A DNA stretch of 64,000 nt from an uncultured Lachnospiraceae bacterium (GTDB lineage Bacteria > Bacillota > Clostridia > Lachnospirales > Lachnospiraceae): positions 1-64,000 of the forward strand of contig CAJTTZ010000014.1 of the NCBI GenBank assembly GCA_910579505.1, read 5' to 3'. A program made the position numbers and the translations under genes. Shown one piece after another: positions 8,022 to 17,259 of the stretch. How positions within the stretch are numbered: position 1 is the stretch's first letter; every line of letters starts with the position of its first letter. The notes under the pieces were generated by a model. It saw nothing but the letters and a program-made list of their open reading frames with translations. It was not told the DNA's origin and did no database searches.

Positions 8022-8088
8022 GTGTGTACAGATCCACATTCAGAAGACAGCCGCTGTCGCCGTAGGCAAAACGCACAGCTGCATCATT

Positions 8089-9915
8089 CTACCACACTTC
8101 TTCCACCAATTCCAGAAATTCTATTTTATAAGAATCTTTTAAATCCAGTTTTCTGACCGTCTTTATTACATGTTCCACGGACGCGTCCTCCGGGTACTCG
8201 CTGTGGGACGCGAGCAGACCAAATTCTGCCACCGCCGCCGCAAAAAGGAAATCGTCGGAGGGTTTCTCGCAATAGCTGTCATACCCGATCGGATACTCCA
8301 AAAGCTCACTTTTGCTTCCGGCCGGTTTTTTATAACGGATGCTGACCGTCAGCCACTCCTTGTATTTCGGACCGGCTGCAGACGATTCACCCGCCCTTTT
8401 TTTATATTCACTGCCGTATTTCAGATCCTCGATTTCGCTCTCCGCAATACCATGATTCAAAGGCTCCCGCAGCACAATCTCATAGAGCGCCGTCACGCTG
8501 TGCCCGGCCCCGATTTCCCCGCCGTCCTTTGTATCGTCATGAAAATCCTTTCTGTCCAGGACCCTGTTGTCATATCCCAAAAGCCGGTAAGCCTCCACCA
8601 GTTCCGGATTAAACTCTACCTGCAGCTTCACATCCTTGCAGACCGTCAAAAGTGTTGCCGTCATCTCCTCCGACAGCACCTTCTTTGCCTCCTGCATACA
8701 ATCTATGTAGGCATAGTTGCCATTCCCCTTGTCGGCCAGCGTTTCCATCTTATTATCCTTGATATTATCTGTCCCAAAACCAAGCACGGACAGGAAAATC
8801 CCGGACTCTTTTTTCCCGGAAATCAGTTCTTCCAGTTCCTCCTCAGTAGTCATGCCGATATTCAGATCACCGTCTGTCGCCAAGATCACACGGTTGTTGC
8901 CTCCTTTGATAAAGTTTTCTTCCGCCAGTGCGTAAGCTGTCTCTATTCCCCTGCTGCCCCATGTGGCGCCGCCTGCCTTCAGACCGTTCAACGCCTTCTT
9001 TATTTTCCGCTTCTCGCTGCCGGCTGCACCCTCCAGCACAACTGTATCTTCCGACGCATAGGTCACAATAGATATCCTGTCTTTACCGCTGAGATTATCT
9101 GTAAGTTCCGCAAAAGCCTCCTGCAAAAGAGGCAGCTTGTCAGGCTCACCCATGGAGCCGGAGACGTCCAGCAGAAACACCAGATTGGATGCGGGAGCCT
9201 GTTCATAACTGATATCCTCCGTCTTAAGGCCGACCATCAGAAGCTCCGCCTCCTCATTCCACGGGCAGCGGCCAATCTGTGTGGTCACCCCGAAAGGTTC
9301 CTGTCCCACAGGTTCCTCATAATCATAAGAAAAATAGTTGAGCATTTCCTCGATCCTGACCGCGCCCTCCGGCAGACTCTCCAGATCATACCCCTCGCGG
9401 ATCAGACGGCGTAAATTGCTGTAGGATGCCGTATCTACATCCGCGGAAAAAGTGGAGAGCGGCTGCTCCATTACGGAAAAGAAACCCTGCTCTTCCCACT
9501 TACTGTACTCCTCCTGATTGCTCCTGTAGTCAATTTCGTCTTCAAAATCATAGCAGGAACCGAGATAACCGTCCGGCGTGTCGTCTTTGGCATATAAATC
9601 TTCATCCGCCGCGGTTTCGGCTTCACCTCTGCTATAACTGTTCTGCGGTGCTTTTGCAATATCCGCGTATTTCTCTGCAGCGCCGTCTGCCGCCTCCTCA
9701 GTCAGCGCGCCTTCTGACACATCTTCACCGGCTGCGCTTTCTGACGGACTTTCCATCCCGCTGTCCGCCGCTGCACCCCATGCATTCCCGGGCGCTGCTT
9801 CCGCGGGCGCTTCCTGACTCATCATTCCATCCGTTTCCGCATTCCCGCCGCATCCTGTAAGCAGAAGAACTCCCGCCATCCCCAATGCCATCATCTTTCC
9901 CAAATTCTTTTTCAT
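8089..9915 (-). CDS. VWA-domain lipoprotein (YfbK-like)
   Basis: 608 residues. A lipoprotein signal with LLTGC (Cys22) is followed by an acidic, Ala/Glu-rich linker to about 130. Next comes the YfbK-type N-terminal region (PLSTFSADVDTASYSN and an EEMLNYF segment), then a von Willebrand A domain starting near 245, whose metal-site motif is DVSGSMG at 250-256, and a C-terminal region like DUF3520. The ATG is set by GGAGGAGAAAGGT; the frame runs 35 codons further without signal-like sequence. It is third in an operon after an ECF sigma gene and a single-pass membrane protein gene. The product should be tethered outside the membrane and bind protein or ligand through a divalent metal; its partner is unknown. 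Confidence 0.85.
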   Translation of the reverse strand: MKKNLGKMMALGMAGVLLLTGCGGNAETDGMMSQEAPAEAAPGNAWGAAADSGMESPSESAAGEDVSEGALTEEAADGAAEKYADIAKAPQNSYSRGEAETAADEDLYAKDDTPDGYLGSCYDFEDEIDYRSNQEEYSKWEEQGFFSVMEQPLSTFSADVDTASYSNLRRLIREGYDLESLPEGAVRIEEMLNYFSYDYEEPVGQEPFGVTTQIGRCPWNEEAELLMVGLKTEDISYEQAPASNLVFLLDVSGSMGEPDKLPLLQEAFAELTDNLSGKDRISIVTYASEDTVVLEGAAGSEKRKIKKALNGLKAGGATWGSRGIETAYALAEENFIKGGNNRVILATDGDLNIGMTTEEELEELISGKKESGIFLSVLGFGTDNIKDNKMETLADKGNGNYAYIDCMQEAKKVLSEEMTATLLTVCKDVKLQVEFNPELVEAYRLLGYDNRVLDRKDFHDDTKDGGEIGAGHSVTALYEIVLREPLNHGIAESEIEDLKYGSEYKKRAGESSAAGPKYKEWLTVSIRYKKPAGSKSELLEYPIGYDSYCEKPSDDFLFAAAVAEFGLLASHSEYPEDASVEHVIKTVRKLDLKDSYKIEFLELVEEVW

Positions 9916-10063
9916 ACCTTTCTCCTCCATTCCGGGCAGCCTGACCGCCCTGTTCCTCCCCGGACACTGATTTATTGTCCTTATATTTATAATACCGCTT
10001 TTGGAAGAAAAAGGTTGCAAAAAAATCGGACCAAGAAAAATTTTCTCAGTCCGCTAAACATCA

Positions 10064-10987
10064 TTATTGTTCCAAAAGCTTCTGATACCCCATCTCCAGA
10101 AATGTCTCCAAGTCTTCCGCTTCCCCGCGGATCACATATTTACCTCCGTCCCCGGTCTCCGCATATGCCACCCAGCCGCTTCCTTCTTCTGCCACTTGGA
10201 ATGTCTGTCCCTCAAAAACATGCTTCCTGGTATTGGGGCGTCCGCAAAAATCCGGCTTTTTCACCACTTTTTCTATCGTAATATTTTCTGTTGCCGCTGC
10301 GCCGCCGCTCTGTGCCCCGCTTTCCGCCGGAACCGCGTCCTCCGCCATATTTTTTTCCGTATCACTAAATTTCCGCTGCCCTTCGTTTTTCTGGGCTTCT
10401 TCCGACTCCGCCTTTTCTACAACAGCCTCTTCTGCACTTTCCGAGAATCCTGCCGTATCGGATGCCGCATTTTCCACTGCTGCCGCCGACTCCTCGACTT
10501 CGGCTGCCGGAGCCGCCATTTCCGCCTCTGCCAAAATCATCTCATCCGCGGACGCATCCTCTGCCGTTTCCGCCGTGCCCTCAAAATCCATCGCTGCTCC
10601 GGCAGCCATCATACCGCCATCCGAATCCGAACCGCCGGACGTTTCCGAAGCCCCCATATCCATCGCCATATCCCCGGATTTTAGCCCTCTCATCATCACG
10701 GACACAGACACCAGAATAAAAAGCGCCGCTGCCGCCGTCAGCGGATATGCCCATTTTCGGACGTTAAAGCCCTTCCCATAGTTCCTGCCGCCGGCAGGAA
10801 CCATCGCCGGACCGGCAACTGCTGCCATCCCCCGGCTTTCCCTTCCCGCTCCCTGCAGCGCAAGCTCCCGGCGGATCCGCGTCTCTTCTTCGCGCATCGC
10901 AGCCTTGGTCCTCGCAATCAGCTCTGCAGGCGCATGTATCTGTTCTGTTTCCTTTTTGTACTGCTCTTTATATTGATCCATCATCAT
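10064..10987 (-). CDS. Single-pass membrane protein, probable anti-sigma factor
   Basis: 307 residues. The charged N-terminus (about 1-45, Lys/Glu-rich) is followed by one membrane helix at 79-99. Next is a long low-complexity Ala/Glu/Ser stretch (about 105-240), and a compact C-terminal 60 residues with a single Cys. Gene position directly after an ECF sigma gene, size and one-helix topology fit an anti-sigma factor: cytoplasmic N-terminus holding sigma, external C-terminus sensing. I see no classical zinc-finger (HxxxCxxC) anti-sigma motif, so this rests on context. AAGGAAATTTATAT precedes the chosen ATG triplet. It is followed by the VWA lipoprotein gene after about 150 bases. Confidence 0.6.
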   Translation of the reverse strand: MMMDQYKEQYKKETEQIHAPAELIARTKAAMREEETRIRRELALQGAGRESRGMAAVAGPAMVPAGGRNYGKGFNVRKWAYPLTAAAALFILVSVSVMMRGLKSGDMAMDMGASETSGGSDSDGGMMAAGAAMDFEGTAETAEDASADEMILAEAEMAAPAAEVEESAAAVENAASDTAGFSESAEEAVVEKAESEEAQKNEGQRKFSDTEKNMAEDAVPAESGAQSGGAAATENITIEKVVKKPDFCGRPNTRKHVFEGQTFQVAEEGSGWVAYAETGDGGKYVIRGEAEDLETFLEMGYQKLLEQ

Positions 10988-11115
10988 ATATAAATTTCCT
11001 TTTTGACGCTGTCCCGGTCTTCCCGACAATTCTTACAATACTTCCTATCAGCTGCTTTTACTTTCAATCCCTGATCTGTGACTGTTTCGCACCAGTATTT
11101 ATGCCGGACAATTTT

Positions 11116-11607
11116 TTATCCCGAATCCTCCAACATTTCCCTGAGCATCTCCCTTGCCCGGTGGAGCTGCGATTTGACGGTGCCTTCCTTCTGCCCGGTC
11201 TGCTCGGCAATCTCCGCCACAGAAAGTTCTTCATAATAAAACAGGTGCACCGCCAGACGATACTTGGGCGGAAGCTTTGCCACCGCTCCCCTGACCGGCT
11301 CATCCTCCGGCGGCTCGTAAACCTCTTCTCCCCTGACCCGTTCTTCATCCTCTATATAGTCCACATTTTTGTTCCAATACAGGTCAAAATGTTTCTTTGC
11401 ACAGTTGATCGTCACCCGGATCAGCCACGCCTTCACATGTTCCCATGATTCCAACTTCTCCACATTGCTGACCAGACGGATAAAAACCTCCTGAAAGAGA
11501 TCGTCCGCATCGGTTTTATTTTTCATCTGTGACAACGCCAGTCGATACACCATATCCGCATAGCGGTCAATCGCAGCTTCCGCCGTTATCTGTCCCTCTT
11601 TTGTCAT
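11116..11607 (-). CDS. ECF-type RNA polymerase sigma factor
   Basis: 163 residues. Region 2 (about 10-75) includes DADDLFQEVFIRL, the core-binding and -10 recognition helix of ECF sigma factors. Region 4 (about 105-158) has the LPPKYRLAVHLFYYEELS start and helix-turn-helix EIAEQTGQKEGTVKSQLHRAR. There is no region 1 or 3, as expected of group 4. The ATG at 11607 follows AGAGGT; the frame continues 14 codons upstream without a site. It leads an operon with the presumed anti-sigma and VWA lipoprotein genes, implying a response to an envelope signal. Autoregulation is likely but I could not pick out its promoter. Confidence 0.92.
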   Translation of the reverse strand: MTKEGQITAEAAIDRYADMVYRLALSQMKNKTDADDLFQEVFIRLVSNVEKLESWEHVKAWLIRVTINCAKKHFDLYWNKNVDYIEDEERVRGEEVYEPPEDEPVRGAVAKLPPKYRLAVHLFYYEELSVAEIAEQTGQKEGTVKSQLHRAREMLREMLEDSG

Positions 11608-11757
11608 ATATGACCTCTTTGTGCCAGCCTGTCTGCGCGAGGCAGACAAGGTCCTCTATCCTTAATACCTCTCAGCTTCTGAATCGGTTTCATGGTATCC
11701 GCCAAATTTTCTGTTCCCGGCATGCGGCAGAATCCTCCGCCCCGTCCAATGTCTGCC

Positions 11758-12798
11758 TCACTGCCCGCCGGAAGGCATAACTTCCCGCAGCCTATTCACA
11801 TCTTCCGTCTCCGTGGCCCAGCTTGTGGCAAAACGCACGACCGTATGCCCCTCGTCATACCTCTCCCAGATATCAAAGTTTATCTGCTCCTTCAGGCGCG
11901 CCATCTCTCCGTCCTCCAAAATGAGAAACTGCTGGTTTGTGGGGGAATCCAGGAAAAACCGCTTATCCTTTTCCCGGAACATTTCTTTCATTTTCTCCGC
12001 CATCTCAATGGCATGGGCGCTGATTTGAAAATACAGGTCGTCCGTAAAGAGCGTGTCAAACTGCACGCCCAGAAGCCGTCCCTTGGCAAGCAGCCCGCCC
12101 TTTTGCTTGGCTAAGGTCAGAAAATGTACCGGCATATTTTTCTTCGGAAACACCACCGCTTCCCCGCAGAGCGCACCGACTTTTGTACCGCCAATGTAAA
12201 ATACATCACAGTAACGGGCGATCTTTGCAAGCGTCACATCCGTCCCCCTGCTCATCAGCCCATACCCCAGCCTCGCGCCGTCCAGATATAGCGGGATGCT
12301 GTATTCGCCGCATACCCCCGCAATCTCAGCAAGCTCCTTTTCCGTGTACAGTGTCCCGTACTCCGTGGGATGGGAAATGTAAACCATCCCCGGGAACACC
12401 ATGTGCTCATGGCTGGAATCCTCCCAGTAAGCCTTTAAGTAAGCGGTAAGCTCCTCCACCTTTATTTTTCCCTCATGTCCGGGAATGGTGAGCACCTTAT
12501 GGCCGCTGTGCTCAATCGCTCCCGCCTCATGGACACTGATATGACCCGTATGTGCCGCAACTACACCCTCGTAAGATTTCAACATGGAACTGATGACGAT
12601 CTGGTTGGTCTGGGTGCCTCCCGTCAGGAAAAAAATCTCTGCCTCTTTGCAGTCGCACGCCTGCCTGATTTTTTCTTTCGCGCTCTCGCAGTATTTGTCA
12701 TTACCGTAGCCGGAAAGCGGCTCTCTGTTCGTCTCCGCAAGACGCTTCAATATCTTTTCATGCGCTCCCTGGATATAATCGCTCTCGAATGATAACAT
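11758..12798 (-). CDS. Threonine aldolase / beta-eliminating lyase family PLP enzyme
   Basis: 346 residues of fold-type I. YLDGARLGYG (Asp173) and FYIGGTKVGALCGE (Lys206, the pyridoxal phosphate Schiff base) are the diagnostic motifs, and the N-terminal FLTGGTQTNQIV binds the cofactor phosphate. Low-specificity L-threonine aldolases cleave threonine or allo-threonine to glycine and acetaldehyde; related family members act on other beta-hydroxy amino acids, so the substrate is not certain. ATG-12798 follows GAGGAAAAGCAC. Flanking genes (ECF operon, LacI regulator) give no pathway hint. Confidence 0.82.
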   Translation of the reverse strand: MLSFESDYIQGAHEKILKRLAETNREPLSGYGNDKYCESAKEKIRQACDCKEAEIFFLTGGTQTNQIVISSMLKSYEGVVAAHTGHISVHEAGAIEHSGHKVLTIPGHEGKIKVEELTAYLKAYWEDSSHEHMVFPGMVYISHPTEYGTLYTEKELAEIAGVCGEYSIPLYLDGARLGYGLMSRGTDVTLAKIARYCDVFYIGGTKVGALCGEAVVFPKKNMPVHFLTLAKQKGGLLAKGRLLGVQFDTLFTDDLYFQISAHAIEMAEKMKEMFREKDKRFFLDSPTNQQFLILEDGEMARLKEQINFDIWERYDEGHTVVRFATSWATETEDVNRLREVMPSGGQ

Positions 12799-12859
12799 GT
12801 GCTTTTCCTCTTTTTCTTTATATTAGCTTACTTGGATAACCCGGAATACCGTATTTATT

Positions 12860-13867
12860 TTAAATCGTTTCCCCCTCAACCATCCGATATGGCAATATCT
12901 TACAAAGCGCGGGCTCTTCCCAGCTTTCCCCCTCATGCTTTCGCATGATTAGCTCAAACAGAAGGGCAACCGCCGTCTCCGCCACTTCCGCCACGGAATT
13001 TGAGATGGTCGTCAGGCGCGGCGTCACATAATCAAGAATATCAATATTATCAAACCCAATGATTCCGTAATCCTTTCCTGCCCTCTTGCCGGATTTTTTC
13101 AGCCGCTTCATAACCTCCAGCGCAAATTCATCCGCGGAGCATACAAAGGCCGTTTTCCGTGACCCCTTTAGCGCGCTCTCGACATGCTCCCGGTAATTCC
13201 AGTCTAACAGATACAATATTTCTAACCCACTATATTTTTCTATGGTTTCCTTAAAACCTTTTAATCTCTCCTTATGTACATAAATATTTCGCTTTCCCGC
13301 GTCTTCCATCGGCGGACATACAAAGATCAGCTTTTCATACTTCTTCTCTATCACTTTTGCGGTCGCGTCCGTCATCGCCCGCTTCTGGTCAATTCCTACA
13401 AACGGAATCCCCCCGGCAATCCTATTGTCCACCGACACAAGCGGAATATCCAGGCTGCGCAGGAAATTTTTGTACTCGTCCCCCTCATTGACAGAAGAGA
13501 CAATAATGCCGTCCACATGGTAATCCGCCAGCCGTGTCAGCTGGCTCTTCTCCGTGTCTTTGTCGTTATCATGCAGGGTAATATTTACAAAATAACCCTG
13601 TTTGCCCGCCTCCGCGCCAATTATGCTCAAAAGCTCCGCAAAATAACGGCTTTTCACGTCCAGAACAACTACGCCGATATTAAAAGTCCGACCCTTTACC
13701 AGACCGCGCGCCAAAAGATCCGGCCGATAATCGTTCTCTTTGGCGACCCTCAATATCATTTCCCTCGTATCCGGGTTAATGCGCCCGGCTCCGTCATGCA
13801 AAGCCCGATGCACCGTAGTTCTTGAGACGCCGCATATCTGCGCCAGATCTTTTGTCGTAATTCCCAT
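12860..13867 (-). CDS. LacI-family transcriptional repressor of the arabinoside operon
   Basis: 335 residues. The N-terminal helix-turn-helix is TTKDLAQICGVSRTTVHRAL, followed by a hinge and a periplasmic-binding-protein-like sugar domain (about 60-330; VDGIIVSSV and GIIGFDNID are typical). The ATG follows GGGGAGCGTTTAT, so the 8-codon upstream extension is not used. It lies downstream of the binding-protein, permease and GH51 genes and has its own good promoter. The two identical palindromes downstream of the binding-protein promoter are the obvious operators. The inducer is presumably an arabinose-type sugar, by context only. Confidence 0.88.
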   Translation of the reverse strand: MGITTKDLAQICGVSRTTVHRALHDGAGRINPDTREMILRVAKENDYRPDLLARGLVKGRTFNIGVVVLDVKSRYFAELLSIIGAEAGKQGYFVNITLHDNDKDTEKSQLTRLADYHVDGIIVSSVNEGDEYKNFLRSLDIPLVSVDNRIAGGIPFVGIDQKRAMTDATAKVIEKKYEKLIFVCPPMEDAGKRNIYVHKERLKGFKETIEKYSGLEILYLLDWNYREHVESALKGSRKTAFVCSADEFALEVMKRLKKSGKRAGKDYGIIGFDNIDILDYVTPRLTTISNSVAEVAETAVALLFELIMRKHEGESWEEPALCKILPYRMVEGETI

Positions 13868-13902
13868 ATAAACGCTCCCCTGTATCCGCAATCTAAAAAA
13901 CC

Positions 13903-13931
13903 ATCATATACAGTGTAGCATTATTTATCAA
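13903..13931 (-). promoter_or_regulatory. Promoter of the LacI-family regulator gene
   Basis: On the minus strand TTGATA (13926-13931), a 17-base spacer and TATGAT (13903-13908). The spacer holds TACACTGTA, which partly resembles the operator GTACACGTGTAC; weak autoregulation is possible. Confidence 0.7.
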
Positions 13932-13942
13932 AAACATCTATT

Positions 13943-15457
13943 TTATTTTTCTACTGCTATTCGAAGCATCACAAAGGATAATGGAACAAGTTCTGCAATT
14001 ACACAATCATCCTGTAATTTCACCGCTTCAAACTTTATCGGTCTCACCGCATTATGGTCTCTTTGATTCGTCATTTTTTTATCCTTTGCGGACAGGCAGA
14101 CCGCCTCGGTCACAGAGACAGGCGCCATCCCCTGCAGTTCTGTGATTACCTCCTGACTGTCAGTCTCGCTGCGGTTGATCAGAAAGATTGCCACCTCATT
14201 GTGCCGGGTATTCCAGACGGCAAGCTGATCCAGATACGGCACTTTGTCAAATTCTTCACAGTCGTAAGATTCACACTGGCATTTACTCTGCATCACTATC
14301 CCTCTGGCATAATTCGCAAAAAAATAAAAAGGATAATAAATCGTCTGCAGCCACATCTCCCCATCCGCGTCAGTCATAATGCAGGCGCTGACATTCGTCA
14401 AAAGAGACTGACAGGCTATCTTGACGACATCCGCATTCCTGAGCATGGCCATCTGCATTCCCGCAAAGAGCAGCGCATCTTCCATCGTATAGATCTGCTC
14501 GCTGATAGGTGCCGCTGTCTGCCAAGGATTATTTTCTATTTCCCTGTTAACGCTGTTTCCCGGCACTGCCCAGACGCCCCACTCATCTATACTGAGCCGG
14601 ACATGTCTCGCAGAGCGTTTCTTTTGCCTAATTACCTGTACCGCTGCATGAATCGTCCTGATATACGCTTCCATGTCCAGTGTCTGTGCAAGAAATGCCG
14701 CCGTTCCCTTTTCCTGGCCGCCGTAATACTGATGTAACGCCAGATAATCTATCACATCGTAAGCCTGTTCCAGCACCTCCAGATCCCACGCCGGATAAGT
14801 ATCCATCGTGGAGAGAGAACTCCCACAGGCAATCAGTTCGATTCCCGGATCTAACAGCTTCATCATTTTTCCTGTCTCTGCCGCCAGTCTTCCATACTCT
14901 CCGGCATTCTTATGCCCCATCTGCCAGCTCCCGTCCATCTCGTTGCCAAGGCACCAGAGCCGGACGCCGTAAGGCTCTTCCACCCCGTGGCTCCTTCGCA
15001 GGTCACTGTACATCGTTCCCGACGGGAAATTGCAGTATTCCAGATACTGCAGGGCTTCCTCCATCCCTCTGGTTCCCAGATTTACGGTAAAAATGGGCTG
15101 CACCTGCGCCTTTTTTGCCCAATGCATAAACTCATCCGTCCCAAACTCGTTTGTCTCAACTGCTTTCCATGCAAGATCAATTTTTCTGGGGCGCTTCTCG
15201 CGCGGTCCCACACCGTCCTCCCAATGGTAAGCCGACACAAAATTTCCGCCCGGGTAACGCACTGCCGTAACGCCCATATTTCTGACCGCCTGCAGTACGT
15301 CCCTCCTGAATCCCTCCTCGTCCGCGCAGATATGCCCCGGCTCATATACGCCGTGATAAATCACCCTGCCCATATGTTCCAGAAACGATCCGTACAGCCT
15401 GCTGTCAATTTCACCGACCGTAAAACTTTTATTACATGTAACCTTTGCTTCTAACAT
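13943..15457 (-). CDS. GH51 alpha-L-arabinofuranosidase
   Basis: 504 residues, the normal length of intracellular GH51 enzymes, without signal peptide. The catalytic acid/base is Glu173 in WCLGNEMDG and the nucleophile Glu292 in LSIDEWGVW; both are in canonical context, inside a TIM barrel followed by a C-terminal beta domain. It removes terminal L-arabinofuranose from arabinoxylan or arabinan oligosaccharides. The substrate is presumably brought in by the ABC importer encoded just upstream (permease genes end 33 bases before). ATG-15457 follows GAGAGGGTAGAAATAT. The LacI-type gene follows. Confidence 0.93.
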   Translation of the reverse strand: MLEAKVTCNKSFTVGEIDSRLYGSFLEHMGRVIYHGVYEPGHICADEEGFRRDVLQAVRNMGVTAVRYPGGNFVSAYHWEDGVGPREKRPRKIDLAWKAVETNEFGTDEFMHWAKKAQVQPIFTVNLGTRGMEEALQYLEYCNFPSGTMYSDLRRSHGVEEPYGVRLWCLGNEMDGSWQMGHKNAGEYGRLAAETGKMMKLLDPGIELIACGSSLSTMDTYPAWDLEVLEQAYDVIDYLALHQYYGGQEKGTAAFLAQTLDMEAYIRTIHAAVQVIRQKKRSARHVRLSIDEWGVWAVPGNSVNREIENNPWQTAAPISEQIYTMEDALLFAGMQMAMLRNADVVKIACQSLLTNVSACIMTDADGEMWLQTIYYPFYFFANYARGIVMQSKCQCESYDCEEFDKVPYLDQLAVWNTRHNEVAIFLINRSETDSQEVITELQGMAPVSVTEAVCLSAKDKKMTNQRDHNAVRPIKFEAVKLQDDCVIAELVPLSFVMLRIAVEK

Positions 15458-15489
15458 ATATTTCTACCCTCTCTCTGCCATCTTCATTT

Positions 15490-16335
15490 TCAGCCTTTCA
15501 ACCCGGAACTTGCCATTCCTTCCACAAAATATTTCTGCCCGAAAATATAAAGGAGGAACATCGGCAATAAGGAGATCAACGCTCCCGCAAATGCCGCCCC
15601 GTACTCGATTGTGTTCTGCCCGATAAACAGCGCAAGCCCGTTGGCTAACGTCCTCATCTCCGTACTGCTGGTCACAATCATAGGCCACAACAGATCATTC
15701 CATGAGCCGTTGACACTCAATATCGTAAGCGTAATAATGGCGGGCTTTACCTGCGGCAGCATGATTTTTCTGAAAATTCCAAACTCCGACAGCCCGTCAA
15801 TCCGCGCCGCTTCCGCCAGTTCCTTCGGCAGTCCCGTAAACGCCGCCCGCATCATAAAGATGGAGCCTGCCACTACAACCCGGGGAATGATAAGCCCCCA
15901 GTAGGAATCATACATTCCCAGCTTAAATACCACCAGAAAAAGCGGTACCATAATGACCTGAAAAGGGACCATCATCGTGGCAAGCGTCAGCAAAAATAAT
16001 CCCGACTTTCCCTTAAAGTCATAGAAAGCGTATGCATAGCCCGCCATACTGTTGACAATTACGGCAAGCGCGGTCGTTCCTCCCGCATAAATCGCGGAAT
16101 TTAGCATATAGCGTAAAATATTGATCCTCTTTTGCACGTCGACAAAGTTCTGTCCCGTCAACACATGGGGAAAAAATGTAGGCGGCCAGGAAATAATTTC
16201 TTTTTCAGGTTTAAAGGCACTGAACGTCATCCAGATTACCGGTATGATAACAAGCAGTGCAAGCACAAGTAAAATGACGAGAACAGGAATTTCGCATACT
16301 TTATCTTTTATCTTCTTTTCTCTTTTCGACGACAA
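15490..16335 (-). CDS. Sugar ABC transporter permease, MalG/CUT1 type
   Basis: 281 residues with six predicted membrane helices. The EAA loop, which docks on the ATPase, is visible as ELAEAARIDGLSEFGIFRKIMLPQVKPA. The start is TTG in an AAGGAGGACTAAAAGATTG context, with the SD inside the end of the previous permease gene, so the two are coupled. It forms a heterodimeric channel with the neighbouring permease and takes sugar from the binding protein. No ATPase gene is present in the operon; a shared MsmK-type ATPase encoded elsewhere is the usual solution for CUT1 systems. Confidence 0.92.
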   Translation of the reverse strand: MSSKREKKIKDKVCEIPVLVILLVLALLVIIPVIWMTFSAFKPEKEIISWPPTFFPHVLTGQNFVDVQKRINILRYMLNSAIYAGGTTALAVIVNSMAGYAYAFYDFKGKSGLFLLTLATMMVPFQVIMVPLFLVVFKLGMYDSYWGLIIPRVVVAGSIFMMRAAFTGLPKELAEAARIDGLSEFGIFRKIMLPQVKPAIITLTILSVNGSWNDLLWPMIVTSSTEMRTLANGLALFIGQNTIEYGAAFAGALISLLPMFLLYIFGQKYFVEGMASSGLKG

Positions 16336-16339
16336 TCTT

Positions 16340-17224
16340 TTAGTCCTCCTTATTCATTTTACGGTACATAACCACCGTAACAGCCATAATAATCACAAAC
16401 AGAATTACCGACATCGCGGAGGCGTATCCCATACTTGACGCAGAGGAAAAAGCACGCGAATAAATGTAAGTAACCGTGGATTCTGTTGTGTAATTCGGCC
16501 CGCCGTTGGTGGTGATGTAAATAATATCAAAAATCTGCAGCGCCCCGGCAAATCTCGTCATCAGAATATACCAGAACGTGGGACGTATCGACGGCGCGGT
16601 AATATGAAAAAACTGTTTTATTTTTCCTGCTCCGTCCATCTCTGCCGCCTCATAGAGGGACGCCGACACCTGCTGGATTGCCGTCACATAAATAATTGCC
16701 GAAATGCCAAAGCTTCTCCACAGGGAAATAAAGGAGACCACAAAAATCGTAAGACCCGGTGTGTTTAAAAAATTTATTTTTCCAAGCCCCATAGTCTGTA
16801 AAACCGCTGTGATAAATCCGATATTGGAATGCAGAATCATTTTCCACATAATGCCAACCGCCGTCGCAGAGCAGATCACGGGGAGAAAATAAATAGCCCG
16901 CAAAAGCTTGTTCCTGAAATTATTCTTGGTAAGGAAAGACGCAATCACCAACGCCCCGAAAACTTGAAGCGGCACTTCCAGGAGAGTAAACACGGCTGTC
17001 ACTTTCAGGCTGTTAAGAAATCTCTCGTCATGAAATGCCTCTATAAAATTAGTGAACCCGACAAAGCTTGCGGTATTCATTGTGATCGGCACATCAAACA
17101 GGCTCAGCCCGAACGCCGCGGCTAACGGAATCACACTAAACAGTATCAAAAGAATCACGGACGGGGCCAAAAATAAGTAGGCGCATCTTGACGGCTTATT
17201 CCAATACTTTATGCATGCTTTCAT
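16340..17224 (-). CDS. Sugar ABC transporter permease, MalF/CUT1 type
   Basis: 294 residues, about six membrane helices, with the EAA loop SASLYEAAEMDGAGKIKQFF. I start it at the ATG beginning MKACIKYW, which has GGGAGATGTGGAA in front; the open frame extends 82 codons upstream, but that part runs through a palindromic repeat and is Arg/Lys-rich nonsense. It pairs with the downstream MalG-type permease to import the sugar delivered by the lipoprotein encoded upstream. A 170-base intercistronic gap with strong hairpins separates it from the binding-protein gene, which may keep binding-protein mRNA more abundant. Confidence 0.9.
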   Translation of the reverse strand: MKACIKYWNKPSRCAYLFLAPSVILLILFSVIPLAAAFGLSLFDVPITMNTASFVGFTNFIEAFHDERFLNSLKVTAVFTLLEVPLQVFGALVIASFLTKNNFRNKLLRAIYFLPVICSATAVGIMWKMILHSNIGFITAVLQTMGLGKINFLNTPGLTIFVVSFISLWRSFGISAIIYVTAIQQVSASLYEAAEMDGAGKIKQFFHITAPSIRPTFWYILMTRFAGALQIFDIIYITTNGGPNYTTESTVTYIYSRAFSSASSMGYASAMSVILFVIIMAVTVVMYRKMNKED

Positions 17225-17259
17225 TTCCACATCTCCCAATTTTTCACTTGTCAAAAACC

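Noticed and set aside
8170..9414. 414-codon plus-strand frame opposite the VWA gene
   Set aside because: No RBS and composition unlike real proteins here; the opposite strand carries the VWA motif and lipobox.
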